A DNA stretch of 5,447 nucleotides from Clostridiales bacterium (GCA_026416355.1 JAOAFH010000074.1:1-5447), one strand, 5' to 3'. Counted from the stretch's first letter, positions 1-5,392 are shown. A program made the numbers and translations. The notes: generated from the sequence alone by a model not told the origin.

Positions 1-68
1 AACCTACACTATGTACTGTTAAAGATGGGCATAAGGTGGCTTGCCACCTCTATAAGGAGGTGAAATAA
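1..68 (+). CDS. oppD: OppD-like oligopeptide ABC transporter ATP-binding protein, C-terminal end only
   Basis: Only the last 21 codons are present, read in the frame whose first full codon is at base 3, ending at TAA 66-68; the rest lies left of the window. The tail reads CTVKDGHKVACHLYKEVK. A V.DGH.VACHL ending is typical of the C-terminal oligopeptide-transporter region of OppD/DppD and OppF/DppF ATPases, and the neighbouring OppF ends in the same way (GNGHFVACHLV). Only one base separates this stop from the oppF start, so the two are translationally coupled members of one opp/dpp operon. The protein would pair with OppF to power peptide import at the inner face of the membrane. The assignment rests on the short motif and the position; it could equally be called DppD. 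Confidence 0.75.
   Translation, partial: PTLCTVKDGHKVACHLYKEVK
54..63 (+). promoter_or_regulatory. Ribosome binding site of oppF, inside the oppD 3' end
   Basis: AAGGAGGTGA is a full match to the anti-Shine-Dalgarno sequence and lies 6 bases before the ATG at 70. It is also the coding sequence for the last Lys-Glu-Val residues of the upstream gene, which supports tight translational coupling of oppD and oppF. Confidence 0.85.
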
Positions 69-69
69 T

Positions 70-1035
70 ATGGCTGAAACACTATTAAAGGTTGAGAATT
101 TAAAAAAGTATTTTCCTATAAGAGCAGGAGTGTTTCAAAGAACTGTTGGATATGTAAAGGCTGTTGATGATGTTTCATTTGAATTAAAGGAAGGAGAAAC
201 TTTAGGATTTGTTGGGGAATCTGGTTGTGGTAAATCAACAACAGGAAGAACTATATTAAGACTTTTAGATAAAACAGATGGTAAAGTTTATTTTGAGGGA
301 AAAGATATTTTTAAATTAAGTAAAAATGAACTTAGAAATACAAGACCTAAGATGCAAATAATATTCCAAGACCCATATAGCTCATTAAACCCTAGAATGA
401 CAGTAGGAGAGATTATAGGTGAAGCACTTGTGGATCATGGAATTGTATCAAAGGGAGAAGTTAAAGACAGAGTAATGGAAGCTATAGAGATGTGTGGCCT
501 TGCACCATATCACATTAGAAGATATCCACATGAATTTTCAGGTGGACAAAGGCAAAGAATAGGTATAGCAAGAGCACTTGCGCTAAATCCTAAATTTATA
601 GTTTGTGATGAACCTGTTTCAGCCTTAGATGTGTCAATTCAGTCACAAATAGTAAACTTATTAAGTGACCTTCAGGCTAAATTTGGCTTTTCATATATGT
701 TTATATCCCATGACTTAAGTGTTGTAAAACATATAAGTCATAGAGTTGGAGTTATGTATTTAGGTTCACTTGTTGAACTTGCTGATAAACATGAACTTTA
801 CAAAAATCCACTTCATCCATATACAAAGGCTCTTTTATCAGCAGTTCCAATACCTGACCCAACTTTAAAGAGAGAAAGAATAATTCTGCAGGGCGATATA
901 CCAAGTCCAGCTAATCCACCAAGTGGATGTAAGTTCCATACAAGATGTCCATATAAAATGGATAAATGTTCAAAGGAAATACCACAATTTAAAGATGTAG
1001 GTAACGGTCATTTTGTTGCATGTCATTTAGTATAG
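70..1035 (+). CDS. oppF: Oligopeptide/dipeptide ABC transporter ATP-binding protein OppF
   Basis: This is one of two cytoplasmic ATPases that drive uptake of oligopeptides or dipeptides through an Opp/Dpp-type importer. At 321 residues it has normal family length. Visible motifs are Walker A GESGCGKST (49-57), the Q-loop Q100 in FQDPYSSLNPR, the ABC signature FSGGQRQR (156-163), Walker B FIVCDE (176-181), the D-loop SALD (184-187) and the switch histidine H214 in ISHD. All catalytic positions are intact. The C-terminal oligopeptide-transporter extension (about 230-321) contains NPLHPYTKALLSAVP and four cysteines (C287, C293, C300, C318). The FQDPYSSLNPRMTVGEI stretch is typical of the F subunit. 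The gene follows the oppD end by one base, uses a perfect ribosome binding site and is followed by a hairpin, so it is probably the last gene of its operon. Opp versus Dpp specificity depends on the binding protein, which is not in the window. Confidence 0.95.
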   Translation: MAETLLKVENLKKYFPIRAGVFQRTVGYVKAVDDVSFELKEGETLGFVGESGCGKSTTGRTILRLLDKTDGKVYFEGKDIFKLSKNELRNTRPKMQIIFQDPYSSLNPRMTVGEIIGEALVDHGIVSKGEVKDRVMEAIEMCGLAPYHIRRYPHEFSGGQRQRIGIARALALNPKFIVCDEPVSALDVSIQSQIVNLLSDLQAKFGFSYMFISHDLSVVKHISHRVGVMYLGSLVELADKHELYKNPLHPYTKALLSAVPIPDPTLKRERIILQGDIPSPANPPSGCKFHTRCPYKMDKCSKEIPQFKDVGNGHFVACHLV

Positions 1036-1040
1036 AAATT

Positions 1041-1082
1041 ACCCCCTTAGGGAAAAATATCCCTAAGGGGGTGTTTGATTTT
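1041..1082 (+). terminator. Rho-independent terminator-like hairpin after oppF
   Basis: A perfect 12-bp inverted repeat, ACCCCCTTAGGG (1041-1052) and CCCTAAGGGGGT (1061-1072), is separated by the loop AAAAATAT. It begins 5 bases after the oppF stop and is followed by a T-rich stretch (GTTTGATTTTAT) interrupted by single G and A bases. It is GC-rich against an AT-rich background, so it very likely ends the opp operon. The downstream arm also contains the ribosome binding site of the next gene. Confidence 0.85.
1065..1073 (+). promoter_or_regulatory. Ribosome binding site of the spore-protein gene, within the hairpin 3' arm
   Basis: AAGGGGGTG pairs with the anti-Shine-Dalgarno sequence along its whole length if one G-U pair is allowed, and sits 9 bases before the ATG at 1083. 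This fixes the start at 1083 rather than any in-frame codon inside oppF. Bases 1065-1072 belong to the stem of the preceding hairpin, so in a read-through transcript the site would be masked. Confidence 0.65.
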
Positions 1083-1313
1083 ATGGCAACTCCATTTAAA
1101 AAGAAGGTAAAAGCAAAAATTAAAGCCAAAAAACCTCTAGATGAAAATGAACTAGAAAGAGAAAAAATAAAATACGAAATAGCAGAGGAGCTTGGTCTCA
1201 TCGATAAAGTAAAAAAATATGGTTGGAGTGGACTCACAGCTGAGGAGACAGGAAAGATTGGTGGCATAATGACAAAACGCAATAAAGACGCAGGACGTCG
1301 ATGGAATAAATAA
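1083..1313 (+). CDS. Small acid-soluble spore protein, alpha/beta-type (divergent)
   Basis: The product is 76 residues. Family members coat spore DNA, protect it from UV and other damage, and are degraded by the germination protease GPR. Two hallmark blocks are visible: KYEIAEELGL (30-39), which matches the conserved helix containing the GPR cleavage site, and LTAEETGKIGGIMTKR (51-66), which matches the second block with its GG pair (60-61). The N-terminal 20 residues are unusually lysine-rich (about half Lys), and the C-terminus ends in GRRWNK. A Thr replaces the Asn or Ala often found before the Gly in the second block. The start is chosen from the ribosome binding site; an in-frame extension back to 1020 would overlap oppF and run through the terminator. 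Expression in the forespore is expected from the family, but I found no convincing sigma-G promoter. The family call is strong; the exact paralogue is unclear. Confidence 0.82.
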   Translation: MATPFKKKVKAKIKAKKPLDENELEREKIKYEIAEELGLIDKVKKYGWSGLTAEETGKIGGIMTKRNKDAGRRWNK

Positions 1314-1359
1314 AAAAAGCTGTCTTTAAATATCTTAAACATGATATTTAAAGACAGCT
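1312..1359 (-). terminator. Terminator of manA, possibly bidirectional
   Basis: A perfect 17-bp inverted repeat, AGCTGTCTTTAAATATC (1318-1334) and GATATTTAAAGACAGCT (1343-1359), has an 8-base loop. On the minus strand it starts 6 bases after the manA stop and is followed by seven Ts (complement of 1312-1318), a strong intrinsic terminator for manA. On the plus strand it follows the spore-protein gene directly, but the downstream tail (ATGAGATTAT) is T-poor, so termination in that direction would be weaker. Confidence 0.88.
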
Positions 1360-1365
1360 ATGAGA

Positions 1366-2325
1366 TTATAGATAAGTTTTTAAAAGTTTTACTTGTCCTT
1401 TTATTTCAAAGGTGTTTTCCTTTGCAGGAATCATAAATGTTTTACCAGTTGTTATTTTGTATTCTTTGTTGTCATAAATTAATGTTCCACTTCCTTCAAT
1501 ACACATAAATATAAAGAAACTTTCACCATTGGTTGAATCTTCATAGATTTCATTAACAACAATTTTATCTACATTAAAGTATTGGCATTTAGTTATATTA
1601 GCGAAAGAATATCCATTTGCTTTCTCGTGGTTTGGCATATGAACCTTTCCACTCATATTGAAATCTATAACATCTAGTGCCTTCTCAACATGAAGCTCTC
1701 TAGGGTTACCGTTCTTATCAACTCTATTCCAGTCATAAACCCTATATGTTGTATCGCTGTTTTGCTGTATTTCAGCTATAACAATTCCATCTAGTATTGC
1801 ATGAACAGTTCCAGAAGGAATAAAAATCACATCACCTTTTTTTACATTTACGTAGTTTAAGCATTCTTCTAGATTTTTATTTTTAAGTGCAGTTTTAAAA
1901 TCATCTTTAGTGGTTCCTTCTTTAACACCGAATATAAGCTTTGCATTTTCTTTAGCATCGACTATATACCAAACTTCAGTCTTGCCAAAATCTCCTTCGT
2001 TTTTTAGGGCATATTCATCATTTGGATGAACTTGCACAGAAAGGCGGTCATTTGCATCTATGTATTTTATTAAAATTGGGAATCTATCGTATTTTAATGT
2101 TTTTGTGCCTAATAGGTCTGTTTTGTGTATATCAATAACTTCTTTTAAAGTTTTACCTTTATATTCACCATTGTCAACTATGCTCATACCATTTTTATGG
2201 CAACACACTTCCCAGCTCTCAGCTGTTTTTTCAAAAGGTACTTCTTTGTTTAGTATAGTTTTTAAATTTTGTCCCCCCCATATAATTTCTTTATAAACAG
2301 GTTGAAAAAAAAGTGGATATAGCAT
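1366..2325 (-). CDS. manA: Mannose-6-phosphate isomerase, class I
   Basis: This cytoplasmic, zinc-dependent enzyme interconverts mannose 6-phosphate and fructose 6-phosphate, linking mannose use and mannosyl-donor synthesis to glycolysis. At 319 residues it matches the short Firmicute class I form, such as the roughly 315-residue Bacillus subtilis enzymes. Key motifs are LSVQVHPND with Q98 and H100, GKTEVWYI with E117, and IPSGTVHAI with H175, which together give the expected Gln-His-Glu-His metal site. The block IAEIQQNSDTTYRVYDWNR (183-201) carries the conserved Arg (R195). The N-terminus (LFFQPVYKEIIWGG) is also typical. The ATG has AGGAGGT 5 bases upstream. The gene stands alone, with no sugar transporter or other mannose gene beside it, so context does not say whether it serves catabolism or polysaccharide synthesis. 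Confidence 0.95.
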   Translation of the reverse strand: MLYPLFFQPVYKEIIWGGQNLKTILNKEVPFEKTAESWEVCCHKNGMSIVDNGEYKGKTLKEVIDIHKTDLLGTKTLKYDRFPILIKYIDANDRLSVQVHPNDEYALKNEGDFGKTEVWYIVDAKENAKLIFGVKEGTTKDDFKTALKNKNLEECLNYVNVKKGDVIFIPSGTVHAILDGIVIAEIQQNSDTTYRVYDWNRVDKNGNPRELHVEKALDVIDFNMSGKVHMPNHEKANGYSFANITKCQYFNVDKIVVNEIYEDSTNGESFFIFMCIEGSGTLIYDNKEYKITTGKTFMIPAKENTFEIKGQVKLLKTYL

Positions 2326-2330
2326 AAAAT

Positions 2331-2337
2331 ACCTCCT
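2331..2337 (-). promoter_or_regulatory. Ribosome binding site of manA
   Basis: The minus strand reads AGGAGGT, 5 bases before the ATG at 2325. It is a perfect core match and supports the chosen start. Confidence 0.85.
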
Positions 2338-2370
2338 GTATAGTTTTTATATTTATCAGTTTAACAAATT

Positions 2371-2398
2371 ATTATAAAAAAATAAATATAGGAGTGAA
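2371..2398 (-). promoter_or_regulatory. Candidate sigma-A promoter for manA
   Basis: On the minus strand TTCACT (2398-2393, 4 of 6 matches to TTGACA) and TATAAT (2376-2371, 6 of 6) are 16 bases apart, giving a leader of about 40 bases before manA. The -35 hexamer overlaps the ribosome binding site region of the divergent methyltransferase gene. The plus strand here has -10-like hexamers (TATTAT at 2370, TATAAA at 2373) but no good -35, so the methyltransferase promoter is not resolved. Confidence 0.4.
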
Positions 2399-2402
2399 AT
2401 AA

Positions 2403-3140
2403 ATGGAGCAATATGCAAATTTATCGTTGGTTTATGATAAATTAATGGATGTAGATTATAATCAGTGGACAAATTTTCTGGTAGAATATTTTAAGACAGA
2501 AAAAAAAGAGCTTAAATATAAAAAGTGCCTAGAGCTTGGCTGTGGCACAGGAAATATGACAGTAAACTTAAAAAAACTAGGAATGGATGTTACTGCGTTA
2601 GATTCCTCGGATGATATGTTAACTAAAGCAGAGGAAAAATTAAGACAATTAAGATATAAAGTAAATTTTTTAAAACAGGATATAAGAAGTTTTATTTTAA
2701 ATAGAAAATATGAATATATATTTAGTTTTTGTGATTGCTTTAATTATATTTTAAAAGAAGAGGATTTAAAAAAATCATTTATAAATGTATATAATCATTT
2801 AGATGATAATGGATACTTTGTATTTGATATTAGTACGGAATATAAATTAAAGGAAGTAATAGGTGAAAAAACATTTACTTTAAATCAAGAAGATGTTTGT
2901 TATATTTGGGATAATTATATAAAGGATGATATCATTGAAATGTATATAACTTTCTTTGTTAAAGAGGGTAAATTATATAGAAGATTTGATGAGAGGCATA
3001 TACAAAGTATGCACAAAGTTTATAAATTAGAGCAAATATTAAAAGCTGTTGGTTTTAAAGAGGTTTATATATTTGATGATTATAATTTAAAGCCTTATAA
3101 TGACAAAAGCATGAGGGCAGTTTTCATTGCCAAAAAGTAA
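2403..3140 (+). CDS. Class I SAM-dependent methyltransferase, YqeM-like
   Basis: The 245-residue protein has the Rossmann-type methyltransferase fold. Motif I, CLELGCGTGNMT (42-53), binds S-adenosylmethionine; D67 at the end of strand beta-2 (VTALDSSDDML) is placed to hold the ribose; QDIR (92-95) and the following YEYIFSFCDCFNYIL segment correspond to motifs III and IV. The N-terminus, YANLSLVYDKLM.DVDYNQW, is the pattern I associate with the YqeM group of uncharacterised Firmicute methyltransferases. There is no membrane segment or signal peptide, so it should be cytoplasmic. The substrate cannot be told from the sequence, and the neighbours (manA, hslO) give no pathway clue. The start is supported by AGGAG 8 bases upstream (2390-2394). 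It is divergent from manA and convergent with the 47-residue gene, with only 6 bases between the stops. The fold is sure; the subgroup is a recognition call. Confidence 0.85.
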   Translation: MEQYANLSLVYDKLMDVDYNQWTNFLVEYFKTEKKELKYKKCLELGCGTGNMTVNLKKLGMDVTALDSSDDMLTKAEEKLRQLRYKVNFLKQDIRSFILNRKYEYIFSFCDCFNYILKEEDLKKSFINVYNHLDDNGYFVFDISTEYKLKEVIGEKTFTLNQEDVCYIWDNYIKDDIIEMYITFFVKEGKLYRRFDERHIQSMHKVYKLEQILKAVGFKEVYIFDDYNLKPYNDKSMRAVFIAKK

Positions 3141-3146
3141 AATAGA

Positions 3147-3290
3147 TTAATCTTCATCACAAAAATCAACTTCTTTATCTTTAACTCGAATACTTATTTT
3201 AAAGTAATCATTTTCGATTTTTATTTTTTTCTTTTTACCGTCCTTTGATTGACGAACCCTTACTTTAAGTTTATCTTTATCATTATCCAT
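3147..3290 (-). CDS. Small highly charged hypothetical protein, 47 residues
   Basis: I do not recognise a named family. The frame runs from ATG (3290-3288) to TAA (3149-3147) and starts MDNDKDKLKVRVRQSKDGKK. It is rich in Lys and Asp; the N-terminal half is basic (KDGKKKKIKIEN), followed by an alternating hydrophobic/charged stretch (YFKISIRVKDKEVDF) that would suit short beta strands, and an acidic CDED end containing the only cysteine (C44). There is no signal peptide or membrane helix. Support for a real gene is an AGGTGA ribosome binding site (complement of 3297-3302) 6 bases before the ATG, a sensible codon pattern, and a fit exactly between the flanking plus-strand genes. It converges with the methyltransferase with 6 bases between stops and no hairpin terminator between them. 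No clear sigma-A promoter was found upstream. The function is unknown. Confidence 0.65.
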   Translation of the reverse strand: MDNDKDKLKVRVRQSKDGKKKKIKIENDYFKISIRVKDKEVDFCDED

Positions 3291-3370
3291 ATTTAATCAC
3301 CTAATAATTTAGTTTATAATATACTATTCACTAAATATATAATTTGTTACAATTAAAATTGCTAGTTATA

Positions 3371-3398
3371 TTGACTAAATCTTTTAGGTGAGTATAAT
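3371..3398 (+). promoter_or_regulatory. Sigma-A promoter of hslO
   Basis: TTGACT (3371-3376, 5 of 6) and TATAAT (3393-3398, 6 of 6) are 16 bases apart. Transcription would start near 3405, about 33 bases before the hslO ATG. The spacer holds a small inverted repeat, CTAAA-TCT-TTTAG (3374-3386). No CIRCE or CtsR-type heat-shock operator is visible, so housekeeping expression is the simplest reading. Confidence 0.75.
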
Positions 3399-3437
3399 CA
3401 ATGTAAAAAATTAAAATTATAAATTAGGAGGATTGAA

Positions 3438-4313
3438 ATGGGAAAGTTAGTTAGAGCTACGGCTTCAAATGGAGATATAAGATTATTTGCTGCTATAACT
3501 ACTGATGTGGTTGAAAGAGCAAGACAAATACATGACTTAAGTCCTACGGCTTCAGCAGCATTAGGTAGACTATTGACTGCTGGTTCAATTATGGGAGCAA
3601 TGCTAAAAGGAGATAAGGATACATTAACATTATCAATGAATGGTAAAGGACCAGCTGGTAATTTGGTTGTTGTTGCTAATTCAAAGGGTAATGTAAAGGG
3701 TTATATTTCAAATCCAAGTGTTGACTTACCACTAAATGAAAAGGGAAAACTTGATGTAGGTGGAGCAATTGGAAAAGAAGGATTTTTAAATGTAGTTAAA
3801 GATATGGGACTTAAGGAACCATATGTAGGAAGTGTACCAATATACACTGGAGAAGTTGGAGATGATATTGCCTATTATTTTACAGTATCAGAACAAGTAC
3901 CGTCTGCAGTTGCTCTAGGTGTTTTAGTTGATACAGATATATCAATTAAAGCTGCAGGTGGATTGGTTATACAAATGATGCCTGGTGCCAATGAATTTTT
4001 AGCAGACATCATTACATTTAGATTACAAGAAATACCGCCTCTATCAACTTTAATAGCAGAGGGAAAAACTTGTGAAGATATCTTAAACCTTTTATTTGAT
4101 GATATGGATTTAAAAATACATGAAGAAATTGAAATAAATTATGAGTGTGATTGTTCAAAAGAAAGAGTAGAAAGGGCACTTGTTGCACTGGGCAAAGAAG
4201 AACTAGAGAAATTAAAAGAAGAAGAGGATACAATGAGGGTTGAGTGTCATTTCTGTGAAAAAAGATATGAGTTTTCAAAAGAAGATATCCAAAACCTTAT
4301 TAATTTAATATAA
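3438..4313 (+). CDS. hslO: Hsp33 redox-regulated molecular chaperone
   Basis: Hsp33 is a cytoplasmic holdase that protects proteins from aggregation during oxidative stress, above all when combined with heat. In the reduced state its four cysteines hold zinc; oxidation releases zinc, unfolds the C-terminal switch and activates the protein. At 291 residues this is the usual full length. The redox switch is intact: CDC (C237, C239) and CHFC (C270, C273) form the CXC-X(30)-CXXC motif. The N-terminal core shows family blocks such as SPTASAALGRLLTAG (35-49), NGKGPAGNLVVVA (68-80), and YTGEVGDDIAYYFTVSEQVP (136-155). One further cysteine, C212, lies before the switch and outside the zinc site. The start has AGGAGG (3426-3431) 6 bases upstream. 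It appears monocistronic, between its own promoter and a long hairpin. Confidence 0.97.
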   Translation: MGKLVRATASNGDIRLFAAITTDVVERARQIHDLSPTASAALGRLLTAGSIMGAMLKGDKDTLTLSMNGKGPAGNLVVVANSKGNVKGYISNPSVDLPLNEKGKLDVGGAIGKEGFLNVVKDMGLKEPYVGSVPIYTGEVGDDIAYYFTVSEQVPSAVALGVLVDTDISIKAAGGLVIQMMPGANEFLADIITFRLQEIPPLSTLIAEGKTCEDILNLLFDDMDLKIHEEIEINYECDCSKERVERALVALGKEELEKLKEEEDTMRVECHFCEKRYEFSKEDIQNLINLI

Positions 4314-4319
4314 TTAATA

Positions 4320-4371
4320 CGCCATAGAATATTTTGTCATATGATGTCAAAATATTCTATGGCGTTAATTA
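4320..4371 (+). terminator. Long hairpin, probable terminator of hslO
   Basis: A perfect 17-bp stem, CGCCATAGAATATTTTG (4320-4336) and CAAAATATTCTATGGCG (4348-4364), has an 11-base loop. It can be extended by TAATTAA/TTAATTA around a 2-base bulge, which draws in the hslO stop codon. The following tail (TTAATTATTGCCTTTATTAT) is T-rich but has no clean T run, so termination efficiency is uncertain; an mRNA 3'-end stabilising role is an alternative. Confidence 0.7.
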
Positions 4372-4400
4372 TTGCCTTTATTATACAAAAATATTACAAT
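4372..4400 (+). promoter_or_regulatory. Candidate sigma-A promoter of the GGDEF gene
   Basis: TTGCCT (4372-4377, 4 of 6) and TACAAT (4395-4400, 5 of 6) are exactly 17 bases apart and begin directly after the hslO hairpin. Transcription from here gives an AT-rich leader of about 130 bases. A second, weaker candidate closer to the gene is TTGAAA (4467-4472) with TATATT (4492-4497), but its 19-base spacer is long. The leader shows no recognisable c-di-GMP or other riboswitch core. Confidence 0.5.
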
Positions 4401-4525
4401 ATAAGTAATAATATGGACAAGCATTATAAATGTGGGAGTAAAAATTTAAATTATATAATTAACTTTTTGAAATATATATAAATGTTTTTGCTATATTCTC
4501 GATATATTTAGTGAGATTAATGAAA

Positions 4526-4529
4526 AGGA
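4526..4529 (+). promoter_or_regulatory. Ribosome binding site that decides the GGDEF gene start
   Basis: AGGA within AAAAGGATG lies 8 bases before GTG 4538. The in-frame alternatives are less well served: GTG 4511 and ATG 4520 have only weak purine stretches upstream, and ATG 4529 overlaps this site. Confidence 0.5.
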
Positions 4530-4537
4530 TGATTGAA

Positions 4538-5242
4538 GTGAAAAAAGTTGGATTTGGACCCTTTAAAATAGCTTCTATATATTTTATTTTAGGATTAGTT
4601 TGGATTTATTTTTCAGATAAAATTTTATATTTTTTTACTAAAAATCAAATAGAATTTTTAAACTATTCCATTTTAAAGGGAACAGTTTTTATAATAGTTT
4701 CTTCAGTGGTAATTTATTTTTTAGTTAAAAAAGAAATAGAAAAACGAATAAAAATATGGGAATATTATGCTACCCATGATTCGATGACAGGTTGTTTAAA
4801 CAGAAGAGCAGGTCTTGAAAAGTTAGAGGATATGATAGATAGAAATCAACACCAAGTAACGATAGTTTATGCTGACTTAAACAATTTAAAATATATAAAT
4901 GATAATTTTGGGCATATAATGGGAGATAATGCAATAATAAAAACAGCAAAAATATTTAAAAACAACATAAGGAAAAATGATTTTGTAATAAGATTAGGCG
5001 GAGATGAGTTTTTAATTGTATTAAATCAATGTAGTGAAAATATGGCTCAAAACATTATTGAAAGAATTAATAACAATATAAAACAGGCAAATGATAAACA
5101 AGATTCAGTTAGATTGAGTGTAAGTTTTGGAGTAGTTGCATATTCTGAAAAGTATAGTACAGTAAATGATTTTATTTCAGAAGCTGATAGGAGAATGTAT
5201 GAAAATAAAAAAGTTTTCCATAGCCAGTTAAAATTTGCATAA
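4538..5242 (+). CDS. Membrane-anchored GGDEF diguanylate cyclase
   Basis: The protein makes the second messenger c-di-GMP from two GTP. From GTG 4538 it has 234 residues; starts at 4511 or 4520 would add 9 or 6. Two membrane helices (about 9-28 and 45-63) are joined by a short loop and carry GLVWIYFSDKIL, an N-terminal motif I have seen in other bacterial GGDEF and sensor proteins. A short linker then leads into one GGDEF domain (about 75-230). Conserved blocks are DSMTGCLNRR (81-90), ADLNNLKYINDNFGH (112-126) with metal-binding D113, the intact GGDEF active site (154-158), and ADRRMYENKK (216-225). R145 and D148 in RKND form the RxxD inhibitory site five residues before GGDEF, so feedback inhibition by c-di-GMP is expected. 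There is no PAS, EAL or receiver domain, so any input must come through the membrane segment. It looks monocistronic. Confidence 0.92.
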   Translation: MKKVGFGPFKIASIYFILGLVWIYFSDKILYFFTKNQIEFLNYSILKGTVFIIVSSVVIYFLVKKEIEKRIKIWEYYATHDSMTGCLNRRAGLEKLEDMIDRNQHQVTIVYADLNNLKYINDNFGHIMGDNAIIKTAKIFKNNIRKNDFVIRLGGDEFLIVLNQCSENMAQNIIERINNNIKQANDKQDSVRLSVSFGVVAYSEKYSTVNDFISEADRRMYENKKVFHSQLKFA

Positions 5243-5259
5243 ATAATTAACAAAAATAG

Positions 5260-5288
5260 TTGACAAATTGATAAAAACAATGTATTAT
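5260..5288 (+). promoter_or_regulatory. Strong sigma-A promoter of the tRNA cluster
   Basis: TTGACA (5260-5265, 6 of 6) and TATTAT (5283-5288, 5 of 6) are exactly 17 bases apart. Transcription would start near 5295, about 14 bases before the tRNA-Val gene, as expected for a stable-RNA promoter with a short leader. Confidence 0.85.
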
Positions 5289-5308
5289 AAATTATGTCAG
5301 TTGGATGT

Positions 5309-5384
5309 GGGCGCGTAGCTCAGCTGGGAGAGCATCTGCCTTACAAGCAGAGGGTCACAGGTTCGAGCCCTGTCGTGCCCACCA
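5309..5384 (+). tRNA. tRNA-Val (anticodon TAC)
   Basis: A complete 76-base tRNA gene including the encoded CCA (5382-5384). The acceptor stem pairs GGGCGCG with CGTGCCC, with one G-T pair. The D-arm starts with GCTC, the anticodon arm is TCTGC-CTTACAA-GCAGA with anticodon TAC, and the T-arm is ACAGG-TTCGAGC-CCTGT. It reads the valine codons GTA and GTG, and probably other GTN codons by wobble. It is the first gene of a tRNA cluster. Confidence 0.97.
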
Positions 5385-5392
5385 CATAAGAT

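Noticed and set aside
980..1060. Possible sigma-G promoter (GCATG at 1018-1022 as a -35) for the spore-protein gene
   Set aside because: No CATNNTA-like -10 occurs at the right spacing; the hairpin occupies that position.
1020..1082. In-frame extension of the spore-protein gene back to an ATG at 1020
   Set aside because: It would overlap the end of oppF and translate through the terminator hairpin; the ribosome binding site at 1065-1073 and the family length favour ATG 1083.
989..1342. Minus-strand open frame of 117 codons opposite the spore-protein gene
   Set aside because: It lies antisense to a recognised gene and across both hairpins and has no family features; it is a shadow frame.
2060..2296. 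Plus-strand open frame within manA
   Set aside because: It is antisense to a clear mannose-6-phosphate isomerase with intact motifs and has no good ribosome binding site.
3144..3153. AGATTAATCT palindrome between the methyltransferase and the 47-residue gene
   Set aside because: It is a 10-base palindrome without a loop or T-tract, too short and AT-rich to be a terminator.
4018..4278. Minus-strand open frame within hslO
   Set aside because: It is antisense to the conserved Hsp33 C-terminal region; its Leu/Phe-rich product reflects the complement of Lys/Glu-rich codons.
4401..4510. Possible riboswitch in the GGDEF leader
   Set aside because: No c-di-GMP-I core or GC-rich paired elements are visible; the stretch is almost entirely A and T.
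5047..5280. Minus-strand open frame opposite the GGDEF 3' end and the tRNA promoter
   Set aside because: It overlaps an intact GGDEF domain and a strong promoter and shows no family features; the hydrophobic product is a composition effect.
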